From Volucella zonaria (lineage: Eukaryota > Arthropoda > Insecta > Diptera > Syrphidae): a stretch of DNA of 64,000 nucleotides. Below, piece after piece: positions 11,516 through 23,820 of the stretch. The notes beneath the pieces were generated by a model. That model was not told the DNA's origin. It did no database searches and saw only the letters and a list, made by a program, of their open reading frames with translations. The DNA is taken from positions 420,736 through 484,735 of the forward strand of contig CAWYQB010000365.1 in assembly GCA_963966105.1 (NCBI GenBank). The letters are read 5' to 3'. How positions within the stretch are numbered: position 1 is the first letter of the stretch; the number at the start of each line of letters is the position of its first letter. Position numbers and translations under genes: made by a program.

Positions 11516-12890
11516 CATATTATGCACTAAAAAAAAAAAATTCAAAATCTTAAAATGGCTATAACTCCTAAACTAGGCGTCTGCGCTGGTCATATTATGC
11601 ACCAGAAAAAAGAAAATTCAAAATCTTAAAATGGCTATAACTCCTAAACTAGGCGTCTGCGGGGGTCATATTATGCACCAGAAAAAAAAATTCAAAATAT
11701 TAAAATGGCTATAACTCCTAAACTAGGCGTCTGCGGGGGTCATATTATGCACCAGAAAAAAGAAAATTCAAAATCTTAAAATCGCTATAACTCCTAAACT
11801 AGGCGTCTGCGGGGGTCAAGAAAAAAGAAAATTCAAAACTTTAAAATCGCTATAACTCCTAAACTAGGCGTCTGCGGGGGTCATATTATGCACCAGAAAA
11901 AAGAAAATTCAAAATATTAAAATGGCTATAACTCCTAAACTAGGCGTCTGCGGGGGTCATATTATGCACCAGAAAAAAGAAAATTCAAAATCTTAAAATC
12001 GCTATAACTCCTAAACTAGGCGTCTGCGGGGGTCATATTATGCACCAGAAAAAAGAAAATTCAAAATCTTAAAATGGCTATAACTCCTAAACTAGGCGTC
12101 TGCGGGGGTCATATTATGCACCAGAAAAAAGAAAATTCAAAATCTTAAAATGGCTATAACTCCTAAACTAGGCGTCTGCGGGGGTCATATTATGCACCAG
12201 AAAAAAGAAAATTCAAAATCTTAAAATGGCTATAACTCCTAAACTAGGCGTCTGCGGGGGTCATATTATGCACCAGAAAAAAGAAAATGCAAAACTTTAA
12301 AATCGCTATAACTCCTAAACTAGGCGTCTGCGGGGGTCATATTATGCACCAGAAAAAAAAAAATTCAAAATCTTAAAATGGCTATAACTCCTGAACTGGG
12401 CGTCTGCGGGTGTCATATTATGCACCAGAAAAAAAAAATTCAAAATATTAAAATGGCTATAACTCCTAAACTAGGCGTCTGCGGGGGTCATATTATGCAC
12501 CAGAAAAAAGAAAATTCAAAATCTTAAAATCGCTATAACTCCTAAACTAGGCGTCTGCGGGGGTCATATTATGCACCAGAAAAAAGAAAATTCAAAACTT
12601 TAAAATCGCTATAACTCCTAAACTAGGCGTCTGCGGGGGTCATATTATGCACCAGAAAAAAGAAAATTCAAAATCTTAAAATGGCTATAACTCCTAAACT
12701 AGGCGTCTGCGGGGGTCATATTATGCACCAGAAAAAAGAAAATTCAAAATTTTAAAATCGCTATAACTCCTAAACTAGGCGTCTGCGGGGGTCATATTAT
12801 GCACCAGAAAAAAGAAAATTCAAATTCTTAAAATGGCTATAACTCCTAAACTAGGCGTCTGCGGGGGTCATATTATGCACCAGAAAAAAG
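11515..12890 (+). repeat. Partial relative of block P with a truncated monomer
   Basis: After a GCACTAAA/GCGCTGG monomer at 11,515 the order C, D, B, E, D, A, A, A, B(GAAAATGC), CTGAACTGGG/GGGTGTC monomer, C, D follows, close to the order at 453-1,358 (offset about 11,212 at the CTGAAC tag). One monomer is only 65 bp because of an 11-bp deletion at 11,818/11,819. The CTGAAC monomer has an extra A-to-G change (CTGGGCG). The rest (12,570-12,890) is alternating B and A types without a clear partner. Confidence 0.75.
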
Positions 12891-13920
12891 AAAATTCAAA
12901 ACTTTAAAATCGCTATAACTCCTAAACTAGGCGTCTGCGGGGGTCATATTATGCACTAAAAAAAAAAAATTCAAAATCTTAAAATGGCTATAACTCCTAA
13001 ACTAGGCGTCTGCGCTGGTCATATTATGCACCAGAAAAAAGAAAATTCAAAATCTTAAAATGGCTATAACTCCTAAACTAGGCGTCTGCGGGGGTCATAT
13101 TATGCACCAGAAAAAAAAATTCAAAATATTAAAATGGCTATAACTCCTAAACTAGGCGTATGCGGGGGTCATATTATGCACCAGCAAAAAGAAAATTCAA
13201 AATATTAAAATGGCTATAACTCCTAAACTAGGCGTCTGCGGGGGTCATATTATGCACCAGAAAAAAGAAAATTCAAAACTTTAAAATCGCTATAACTCCT
13301 AAACTAGGCGTCTGCGGGGGTCATATTATGCACTACAAAAAAAAAATTCAAAATCTTAAAATGGCTATAACTCCTAAACTAGGCGTCTGCGCTGGTCATA
13401 TTATGCACCAGAAAAAAGAAAATTCAAAATCTTAAAATGGCTATAACTCCTAAACTAGGCGTCTGCGGGGGTCATATTATGCACCAGAAAAAAAAATTCA
13501 AAATATTAAAATGGCTATAACTCCTAAACTAGGCGTCTGCGGGGGTCATATTATGCACCAGAAAAAAGAAAATTCAAAATATTAAAATGGCTATAACTCC
13601 TAAACTAGGCGTCTGCGGGGGTCATATTATGCACCAGAAAAAAGAAAATTCAAAACTTTAAAATCGCTATAACTCCTAAACTAGGCGTCTGCGGGGGTCA
13701 TATTATGCACCAGAAAAAAAAATTCAAAATCTTAAAATGGCTATAACTCCTAAACTAGGCGTCTGCGGGGGTCATATTATGCACTAAAAAAAAAAAATTC
13801 AAAATCTTAAAATGGCTATAACTCCTAAACTAGGCGTCTGCGCTGGTCATATTATGCACCAGAAAAAAGAAAATTCAAAATCTTAAAATGGCTATAACTC
13901 CTAAACTAGGCGTCTGCGGG
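12890..13920 (+). repeat. Five/six-monomer higher-order repeat (377 and 451 bp)
   Basis: The unit GCACTAAA/GCGCTGG monomer, A, C, E, B, with an optional sA, is tandemly repeated here. GCGCTGG tags are at 13,012, 13,389 and 13,840, spacings of 377 and 451 bp that differ by one 74-bp sA monomer. One copy has GCACTACAAA instead of GCACTAAA. The same unit appears once or twice in every copy of block R, so it is the building module of the first 14 kb. Confidence 0.85.
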
Positions 13921-13929
13921 GGTCATATT

Positions 13930-16710
13930 ATGCACCAGAAAAAAAAATTCAAAATATTAAAATGGCTATAACTCCTAAACTAGGCGTCTGCGGGGGTCAT
14001 ATTATGCACCAGAAAAAAGAAAATTCAAAATCTTAAAATCGCTATAACTCCTAAACTAGGCGTCTGCGGGGGTCATATTATGCACCAGAAAAAAGAAAAT
14101 TCAAAACTTTAAAATCGCTATAACTCCTAAACTAGGCGTCTGCGGGGGTCATATTATGCACCAGAAAAAAAAATTCAAAATATTAAAATGGCTATAACTC
14201 CTAAACTAGGCGTCTGCGGGGGTCATATTATGCACCAGAAAAAAGAAAATTCAAAATCTTAAAATCGCTATAACTCCTAAACTAGGCGTCTGCGGGGGTC
14301 ATATTATGCACCAGAAAAAAGAAAATTCAAAATCTTAAAATGGCTATAACTCCTAAACTAGGCGTCTGCGGGGGTCATATTATGCACCAGAAAAAAGAAA
14401 ATTCAAAATCTTAAAATGGCTATAACTCCTAAACTAGGCGTCTGCGGGGGTCATATTATGCACCAGAAAAAAGAAAATTCAAAATCTTAAAATGGCTATA
14501 ACTCCTAAACTAGGCGTCTGCGGGGGTCATATTATGCACCAGAAAAAAGAAAATGCAAAACTTTAAAATCGCTATAACTCCTAAACTAGGCGTCTGCGGG
14601 GGTCATATTATGCACCAGAAAAAAAAAAATTCAAAATCTTAAAATGGCTATAACTCCTGAACTAGGCGTCTGCGGGTGTCATATTATGCACCAGAAAAAA
14701 AAATTCAAAATATTAAAATGGCTATAACTCCTAAACTAGGCGTCTGCGGGGGTCATATTATGCACCAGAAAAAAGAAAATTCAAAATCTTAAAATCGCTA
14801 TAACTCCTAAACTAGGCGTCTGCGGGGGTCATATTATGCACCAGAAAAAAGAAAATTCAAAATCTTAAAATCGCTATAACTCCTAAACTAGGCGTCTGCG
14901 GGGGTCATATTATGCACCAGAAAAAAGAAAATTCAAAATCTTAAAATGGCTATAACTCCTAAACTAGGCGTCTGCGGGGGTCATATTATGCACCAGAAAA
15001 AAGAAAATTCAAAATCTTAAAATCGCTATAACTCCTAAACTAGGCGTCTGCGGGGGTCATATTATGCACCAGAAAAAAGAAAATTCAAAATCTTAAAATG
15101 GCTATAACTCCTAAACTAGGCGTCTGCGGGGGTCATATTATGCACCAGAAAAAAAAATTCAAAATATTAAAATGGCTATAACTCCTAAACTAGGCGTCTG
15201 CGGGGGTCATATTATGCACCAGAAAAAAGAAAATTCAAAATCTTAAAATGGCTATAACTCCTAAACTATGCGTCTGCGGGGGTCATATTATGCACCAGAA
15301 AAAAGAAAATTCAAAATATTAAAATGGCTATAACTCCTAACCTAGGCGTCTGCGGGGGTCATATTATGCACCAGAAAAAAAAATTCAAAACTTTAAAATC
15401 GCTATAACTCCTAAACTAGGCGTCTGCGGGGGTCATATTATGCACCAGAAAAAAAAATTCAAAATCTTAAAATGGCTATAACTCCTAAACTAGGCGTCTG
15501 CGGGGGTCATATTATGCACCAGAAAAAAAAATTCAAAATCTTAAAATGGCTATAACTCCTAAACTAGGCGTCTGCGGGGGTCATATTATGCACCAGAAAA
15601 AAGAAAATTCAAAATCTTAAAATGGCTATAACTCCTAAACTAGGCGTCTGCGGGGGTCATATTATGCACCAGAAAAAAGAAAATTCAAAATATTAAAATG
15701 GCTATAACTCCTAAACTAGGCGTCTGCGGGGGTCATATTATGCACCAGAAAAAAAAATTCAAAACTTTAAAATCGTTATAACTCCTAAACTAGGCGTCTG
15801 CGGGGGTCATATTATGCACCAGAAAAAAAAATTCAAAATCTTAAAATGGCTATAACTCCTAAACTAGGCGTCTGCGGGGGTCATATTATGCACCAGAAAA
15901 AAGAAAATTCAAAATCTTAAAATGGCTATAACTCCTAAACTAGGCGTCTGCGGGGGTCATATTATGCACCAGAAAAAAGAAAATGCAAAACTTTAAAATC
16001 GCTATAACTCCTAAACTAGGCGTCTGCGGGGGTCATATTATGCACCAGAAAAAAGAAAATTCAAAATCTTAAAATGGCTATAACTCCTAAACTAGTCGTC
16101 TGCGGGGGTCATATTATGCACCAGAAAAAAGAAAATTCAAAATATTAAAATGGCTATAACTCCTAAACTAGGCGTCTGCGGGGGTCATATTATGCACCAG
16201 AAAAAAGAAAATTCAAAATCTTAAAATGGCTATAACTCCTAAACTAGGCGTCTGCGGGGGTCATATTATGCACCAGAAAAAAGAAAATTCAAAACTTTAA
16301 AATCGCTATAACTCCTAAACTAGGCGTCTGCGGGGGTCATATTATGCACCAGAAAAAAGAAAATTCAAAACTTTAAAATCGCTATAACTCCTAAATTAGG
16401 CGTCTGCGGGGGTCATATTATGCACCAGAAAAAAAAATTCAAAATATTAAAATGGCTATAACTCCTAAACTAGGCGTCTGCGGGGGTCATATTATGCACC
16501 AGAAAAAAGAAAATTCAAAACTTTAAAATCGCTATAACTCCTAAATTAGGCGTCTGCGGGGGTCATATTATGCACCAGAAAAAAAAATTCAAAATATTAA
16601 AATGGCTATAACTCCTAAACTAGGCGTCTGCGGGGGTCTTATTATGCACCAGAAAAAAGAAAATTCAAAATCTTAAAATGGCTATAACTCCTAAACTAGG
16701 CGTCTGCGGG
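13930..16710 (+). repeat. Higher-order block P, copy 2
   Basis: Second copy of block P. It carries CTGAACTAGG with GGGTGTC (14,659), CTATGCG (15,268), AACCTAGG (15,339), ATCGTTATAAC (15,773), GAAAATGC, two CCTAAATTAGG monomers and GGGGGTCTTATT (16,632), all at +13,478/13,479 from copy 1. Differences from copy 1 are few: CTAGTCG at about 16,094 where copy 1 is standard, and TATACACC at about 2,572 in copy 1 where this copy is standard. After the GTCTTATT monomer and one A, it runs into a string of class A monomers instead of the TTCTAAATATT monomer that follows copy 1. Confidence 0.9.
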
Positions 16711-18086
16711 GGTCATATTATGCACCAGAAAAAAGAAAATTCAAAATCTTAAAATGGCTATAACTCCTAAACTAGGCGTCTGCGGGGGTCATATTATGCA
16801 CCAGAAAAAAGAAAATTCAAAATCTTAAAATGGCTATAACTCCTAAACTAGGCGTCTGCGGGGGTCATATTATGCACCAGAAAAAAGAAAATTCAAAATC
16901 TTAAAATGGCTATAACTCCTAAACTAGGCGTCTGCGGGGGTCATATTATGCACCAGAAAAAAGAAAATTCAAAATCTTAAAATGGCTATAACTCCTAAAC
17001 TAGGCGTCTGCGGGGGTCATATTATGCACCAGAAAAAAGAAAATTCAAAATCTTAAAATGGCTATAACTCCTAAACTAGGCGTCTGCGGGGGTCATATTA
17101 TGCACCAGAAAAAAGAAAATTCAAAATCTTAAAATCGCTATAACTCCTAAACTAGGCGTCTGCGGGGGTCATATTATGCACCAGAAAAAAAAATTCAAAA
17201 TCTTAAAATGGCTATAACTCCTAAACTAGGCGTCTGCGGGGGTCATATTATGCACCAGAAAAAAGAAAATTCAAAATCTTAAAATCGCTATAACTCCTAA
17301 ACTAGGCGTCTGCGGGGGTCATATTATGCACCAGAAAAAAGAAAATTCAAAATCTTAAAATGGCTATAACTCCTAAACTAGGCGTCTGCGGGGGTCATAT
17401 TATGCACCAGAAAAAAGAAAATTCAAAATCTTAAAATGGCTATAACTCCTAAACTAGGCGTCTGCGGGGGTCATATTATGCACCAGAAAAAAGAAAATTC
17501 AAAATCTTAAAATGGCTATAACTCCTAAACTAGGCGTCTGCGGGGGTCATATTATGCACCAGAAAAAAGAAAATTCAAAATCTTAAAATGGCTATAACTC
17601 CTAAACTAGGCGTCTGCGGGGGTCATATTATGCACCAGAAAAAAGAAAATTCAAAATCTTAAAATGGCTATAACTCCTAAACTATTCGTCTGCGGGGGTC
17701 ATATTATGCACCAGAAAAAAGAAAATTCAAAATCTTAAAATGGCTATAACTCCTAAACTAGGCGTCTGCGGGGGTCATATTATGCACCAGAAAAAAGAAA
17801 ATTCAAAATCTTAAAATGGCTATAACTCCTAAACTAGGCGTCTGCGGGGGTCATATTATGCACCAGAAAAAAGAAAATTCAAAACTTTAAAATCGCTATA
17901 ACTCCTAAACTAGGCGTCTGCGGGGGTCATATTATGCACCAGAAAAAAGAAAATTCAAAATCTTAAAATGGCTATAACTCCTAAACTAGGCGTCTGCGGG
18001 GGTCATATTATGCACCAGAAAAAAGAAAATTCAAAATCTTAAAATGGCTATAACTCCTAAACTAGGCGTCTGCGGGGGTCATATTA
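16711..18086 (+). repeat. Nearly pure class A run
   Basis: Most monomers are class A and almost identical, interrupted by two D, one sA, one CTATTCG-tagged A (about 17,684) and one B. This marks the change from the short-monomer-rich first domain to the second domain, where C and sA monomers are much rarer. Similar pure A runs occur at about 20,640-21,050, 21,250-21,870, 26,870-27,330 and 28,840-29,220. They look like recent single-monomer amplification. Confidence 0.85.
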
Positions 18087-20100
18087 TGCACCAGAAAAAA
18101 GAAAATTCAAAATCTTAAAATGGCTATAACTCCTAAACTAGGCGTCTGCGTGGGTCATATTATGCACCAGAAAAAAGAAAATTCAAAACTTTAAAATCGC
18201 TATAACTCCTAAACTAGGCGTCTGCGGGGGTCATATTATGCACCAGAAAAAAGAAAATTCAAAACTTTAAAATCGCTATAACTCCTAAACTAGGCGTCTG
18301 CGGGGGTCATATTATGCACCAGAAAAAAGAAAATTCAAAACTTTAAAATCGCTATAACTTCTAAACTAGGCGTCTGCGGGGGTCATATTATGCACCAGAA
18401 AAAAAAATTCAAAATATTAAAATGGCTATAACTCCTAAACTAGGCGTCTGCGGGGGTCATATTATGCACCAGAAAAAAGAAAATTCAAAACTTTAAAATC
18501 GCTATAACTCCTAAACTAGGCGTCTGCGGGGGTCATATTATGCACCAGAAAAAAGAAAATTCAAAATCTTAAAATGGCTATAACTCCTAAACTAGGCGTC
18601 TGCGGGGGTCATATTATGCACCAGAAAAAAGAAAATTCAAAACTTTAAAATCGCTATAACTCCTAAACTAGGCGTCTGCGGGGGTCATATTATGCACCAG
18701 AAAAAAGAAAATTCAAAATCTTAAAATCGCTATAACTCCTAAACTAGGCGTCTGCGGGGGTCATATTATGCACCAGAAAAAAGAAAATTCAAAATCTTAA
18801 AATGGCTATAACTCCTAAACTAGGCGTCTGCGGGGGTCATATTATGCACCAGAAAAAAGAAAATTCAAAATCTTAAAATGGCTATAACTCCTAAACTAGG
18901 CGTCTGCGGGGGTCATATTATGCACCAGAAAAAAGAAAATTCAAAATCTTAAAATGGCTATAACTCCTAAACTAGGCGTCTGCGGGGGTCATATTATGCA
19001 CCAGAAAAAAGAAAATTCAAAACTTTAAAATCGCTATAACTCCTAAACTAGGCGTCTGCGGGGGTCATATTATGCACCAGAAAAAAGAAAATTCAAAATC
19101 TTAAAATGGCTATAACTCCTAAACTAGGCGTCTGCGGGGGTCATATTATGCACCAGAAAAAAGAAAATTCAAAATCTTAAAATGGCTATAACTCCTAAAC
19201 TAGGCGTCTGCGGGGGTCATATTATGCACCAGAAAAAAGAAAATTCAAAATCTTAAAATGGCTATAACTCCTAAACTAGGCGTCTGCGTGGGTCATATTA
19301 TGCACCAGAAAAAAGAAAATTCAAGACTTTAAAATCGCTATAACTCCTAAACTAGGCGTCTGCGGGGGTCATATTATGCACCAGAAAAAAAAATTCAAAA
19401 TATTAAAATGGCTATAACTCCTAAACTAGGCGTCTGCGGGGGTCATATTATGCACCAGAAAAAAGAAAATTCAAAACTTTAAAATCGCTATAACTCCTAA
19501 ACTAGGCGTCTGCGGGGGTCATATTATGCACCAGAAAAAAGAAAATTCAAAATCTTAAAATGGCTATAACTCCTAAACTAGGCGTCTGCGGGGGTCATAT
19601 TATGCACCAGAAAAAAGAAAATTCAAAACTTTAAAATCGCTATAGCTCCTAAACTAGGCGTCTGCGGGGGTCATATTATGCACCAGAAAAAAGAAAATTC
19701 AAAATCTTAAAATCGCTATAACTCCTAAACTAGGCGTCTGCGGGGGTCATATTATGCACCAGAAAAAAGAAAATTCAAAATCTTAAAATAGCTATAACTC
19801 CTAAACTAGGCGTCTGCGGGGGTCATATTATGCACCAGAAAAAAGAAAATTCAAAACTTTAAAATCGCTATAACTCCTAAACTAGGCGTCTGCGGGGGTC
19901 ATATTATGCAAAAGAAAAAAAAATTCAAAATCTTAAAATGGCTATAACTCCTAAACTAGGCGTCTGCGGGGGTCATATTATGCACCAGAAAAAAGAAAAT
20001 TCAAAATCTTAAAATGGCTATAACTCCTAAACTAGGCGTCTGCGGGGGTCATATCATGCACCAGAAAAAAGAAAATTCAAAATATTAAAATGGCTATAAC
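18087..20100 (+). repeat. Higher-order block S, copy 1 (~2 kb)
   Basis: Bounded by two GCGTGGG-tagged A monomers (tags at 18,148 and 19,286), followed by B(TTCAAGACTT), C, B, A, B, D, A, B, sA(GCAAAAG at 19,908), A and E(ATATCATG at about 20,051). The copy at 21,877-23,820 has the same markers with offset 3,790 at the first tag and 3,714 at the second, a difference of one monomer. Confidence 0.82.
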
Positions 20101-21876
20101 TCCTAAACTAGGCGTCTGCGGGGGTCATATTATGCACCAGAAAAAAGAAAATTCAAAACTTTAAAATCGCTATAACTCCTAAACTAGGCGTCTGCGGGGG
20201 TCATATTATGCACCAGAAAAAAGAAAATTCAAAATCTTAAAATGGCTATAACTCCTAAACTAGGCGTCTGCGGGGGTCATATTATGCACCAGAAAAAAGA
20301 AAATTCAAAACTTTAAAATCGCTATAACTCCTAAACTAGGCGTCTGCGGGGGTCATATTATGCACCAGAAAAAAGAAAATTCAAAACTTTAAAATCGCTA
20401 TAACTCCTAAATTAGGCGTCTGCGGGGGTCATATTATGCACCAGAAAAAAAAATTCAAAATATTAAAATGGCTATAACTCCTAAACTAGGCGTCTGCGGG
20501 GGTCATATTATGCACCAGAAAAAAGAAAATTCAAAACTTTAAAATCGCTATAACTCCTAAATTAGGCGTCTGCGGGGGTCATATTATGCACCAGAAAAAA
20601 AAATTCAAAATATTAAAATGGCTATAACTCCTAAACTAGGCGTCTGCGGGGGTCATATTATGCACCAGAAAAAAGAAAATTCAAAATCTTAAAATGGCTA
20701 TAACTCCTAAACTAGGCGTCTGCGGGGGTCATATTATGCACCAGAAAAAAGAAAATTCAAAATCTTAAAATGGCTATAACTCCTAAACTAGGCGTCTGCG
20801 GGGGTCATATTATGCACCAGAAAAAAGAAAATTCAAAATCTTAAAATGGCTATAACTCCTAAACTAGGCGTCTGCGGGGGTCATATTATGCACCAGAAAA
20901 AAGAAAATTCAAAATCTTAAAATGGCTATAACTCCTAAACTAGGCGTCTGCGGGGGTCATATTATGCACCAGAAAAAAGAAAATTCAAAATCTTAAAATG
21001 GCTATAACTCCTAAACTAGGCGTCTGCGGGGGTCATATTATGCACCAGAAAAAAGAAAATTCAAATTCTTAAAATCGCTATAACTCCTAAACTAGGCGTC
21101 TGCGGGGGTCATATTATGCACCAGAAAAAAGAAAATTCAAAACTTTAAAATCGCTATAACTCCTAAACTAGGCGTCTGCGGGGGTCATATTATGCACCAG
21201 AAAAAAGAAAATTCAAAACTTTAAAATCGCTATAACTCCTAAACTGGGCGTCTGCGGATGTCATATTATGCACCAGAAAAAAGAAAATTCAAAATCTTAA
21301 AATGGCTATAACTCCTAAACTAGGCGTCTGCGGGGGTCATATTATGCACCAGAAAAAAGAAAATTCAAAATCTTAAAATGGCTATAACTCCTAAACTAGG
21401 CGTCTGCGGGGGTCATATTATGCACCAGAAAAAAGAAAATTCAAAGTCTTAAAATGGCTATAACTCCTAAACTAGGCGTCTGCGGGGGTCATATTATGCA
21501 CCAGAAAAAAGAAAATTCAAAATCTTAAAATGGCTATAACTCCTAAACTAGGCGTCTGCGGGGGTCATATTATGCACCAGAAAAAAGAAAATTCAAAATC
21601 TTAAAATGGCTATAACTCCTAAACTAGGCGTCTGCGGGGGTCATATTATGCACCAGAAAAAAGAAAATTCAAAATCTTAAAATGGCTATAACTCCTAAAC
21701 TAGGCGTCTGCGGGGGTCATATTATGCACCAGAAAAAAGAAAATTCAAAATCTTAAAATGGCTATAACTCCTAAACTAGGCGTCTGCGGGGGTCATATTA
21801 TGCACCAGAAAAAAGAAAATTCAAAATCTTAAAATGGCTATAACTCCTAAACTAGGCGTCTGCGGGGGTCATATTA
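20100..21876 (+). repeat. Spacer monomers between block S copies
   Basis: B, A, B, then the B(AAATTAGG)-C-B(AAATTAGG)-C motif also seen at 2,888-3,160 and 16,370-16,600, then long class A runs. Single changes are TTCAAATTCTT near 21,061, CTGGGCG with GCGGATG near 21,245 and TTCAAAGTCTT near 21,441. There is no gene or unique sequence. Confidence 0.8.
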
Positions 21877-23820
21877 TGCACCAGAAAAAAGAAAATTCAA
21901 AATCTTAAAATGGCTATAACTCCTAAACTAGGCGTCTGCGTGGGTCATATTATGCACCAGAAAAAAGAAAATTCAAAACTTTAAAATCGCTATAACTCCT
22001 AAACTAGGCGTCTGCGGGGGTCATATTATGCACCAGAAAAAAGAAAATTCAAAACTTTAAAATCGCTATAACTCCTAAACTAGGCGTCTGCGGGGGTCAT
22101 ATTATGCACCAGAAAAAAAAATTCAAAATATTAAAATGGCTATAACTCCTAAACTAGGCGTCTGCGGGGGTCATATTATGCACCAGAAAAAAGAAAATTC
22201 AAAACTTTAAAATCGCTATAACTCCTAAACTAGGCGTCTGCGGGGGTCATATTATGCACCAGAAAAAAGAAAATTCACAACTTTAAAATCGCTATAACTC
22301 CTAAACTAGGCGTCTGCGGGGGTCATATTATGCACCAGAAAAAAGAAAATTCAAAATCTTAAAATCGCTATAACTCCTAAACTAGGCGTCTGCGGGGGTC
22401 ATATTATGCACCAGAAAAAAGAAAATTCAAAATCTTAAAATGGCTATAACTCCTAAACTAGGCGTCTGCGGGGGTCATATTATGCACCAGAAAAAAGAAA
22501 ATTCAAAATCTTAAAATGGCTATAACTCCTAAACTAGGCGTCTGCGGGGGTCATATTATGCACCAGAAAAAAGAAAATTCAAAATCTTAAAATGGCTATA
22601 ACTCCTAAACTAGGCGTCTGCGGGGGTCATATTATGCACCAGAAAAAAGAAAATTCAAAATCTTAAAATGGCTATAACTCCTAAACTAGGCGTCTGCGGG
22701 GGTCATATTATGCACCAGAAAAAAGAAAATTCAAAACTTTAAAATCGCTATAACTCCTAAACTAGGCGTCTGCGGGGGTCATATTATGCACCAGAAAAAA
22801 GAAAATTCAAAATCTTAAAATGGCTATAACTCCTAAACTAGGCGTCTGCGGGGGTCATATTGTGCACCAGAAAAAAGAAAATTCAAAATCTTAAAATGGC
22901 TATAACTCCTAAACTAGGCGTCTGCGGGGGTCATATTATGCACCAGAAAAAAGAAAATTCAAAATCTTAAAATGGCTATAACTCCTAAACTAGGCGTCTG
23001 CGTGGGTCATATTATGCACCAGAAAAAAGAAAATTCAAGACTTTAAAATCGCTATAACTCCTAAACTAGGCGTCTGCGGGGGTCATATTATGCACCAGAA
23101 AAAAAAATTCAAAATATTAAAATGGCTATAACTCCTAAACTAGGCGTCTGCGGGGGTCATATTATGCACCAGAAAAAAGAAAATTCAAAACTTTAAAATC
23201 GCTATAACTCCTAAACTAGGCGTCTGCGGGGGTCATATTATGCACCAGAAAAAAGAAAATTCAAAATCTTAAAATGGCTATAACTCCTAAACTAGGCGTC
23301 TGCGGGGGTCATATTATGCACCAGAAAAAAGAAAATTCAAAATCTTAAAATGGCTATAACTCCTAAACTAGGCGTCTGCGGGGGTCATATTATGCACCAG
23401 AAAAAAGAAAATTCAAAATCTTAAAATGGCTATAACTCCTAAACTAGGCGTCTGCGGGGGTCATATTATGCACCAGAAAAAAGAAAATTCAAAATCTTAA
23501 AATGGCTATAACTCCTAAACTAGGCGTCTGCGGGGGTCATATTATGCACCAGAAAAAAGAAAATTCAAAACTTTAAAATCGCTATAACTCCTAAACTAGG
23601 CGTCTGCGGGGGTCATATTATGCAAAAGAAAAAAAAATTCAAAATCTTAAAATGGCTATAACTCCTAAACTAGGCGTCTGCGGGGGTCATATTATGCACC
23701 AGAAAAAAGAAAATTCAAAATCTTAAAATGGCTATATCTCCTAAACTAGGCGTCTGCGGGGGTCATATCATGCACCAGAAAAAAGAAAATTCAAAATATT
23801 AAAATGGCTATAACTCCTAA
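21877..23820 (+). repeat. Higher-order block S, copy 2
   Basis: GCGTGGG at 21,938 and 23,000, TTCAAGACTT near 23,035, GCAAAAG at 23,622 and ATATCATG near 23,766 reproduce block S. It differs by one missing monomer, a TTCACAACTT change near 22,277, ATTGTGCACC near 22,860, and replacement of the B-D pair by A monomers after the second GCGTGGG. Confidence 0.8.

Noticed and set aside
11811..11830. Breakpoint of an inserted element at the 65-bp monomer
   Set aside because: The junction is a simple 11-bp loss; both sides are normal satellite in the same orientation.
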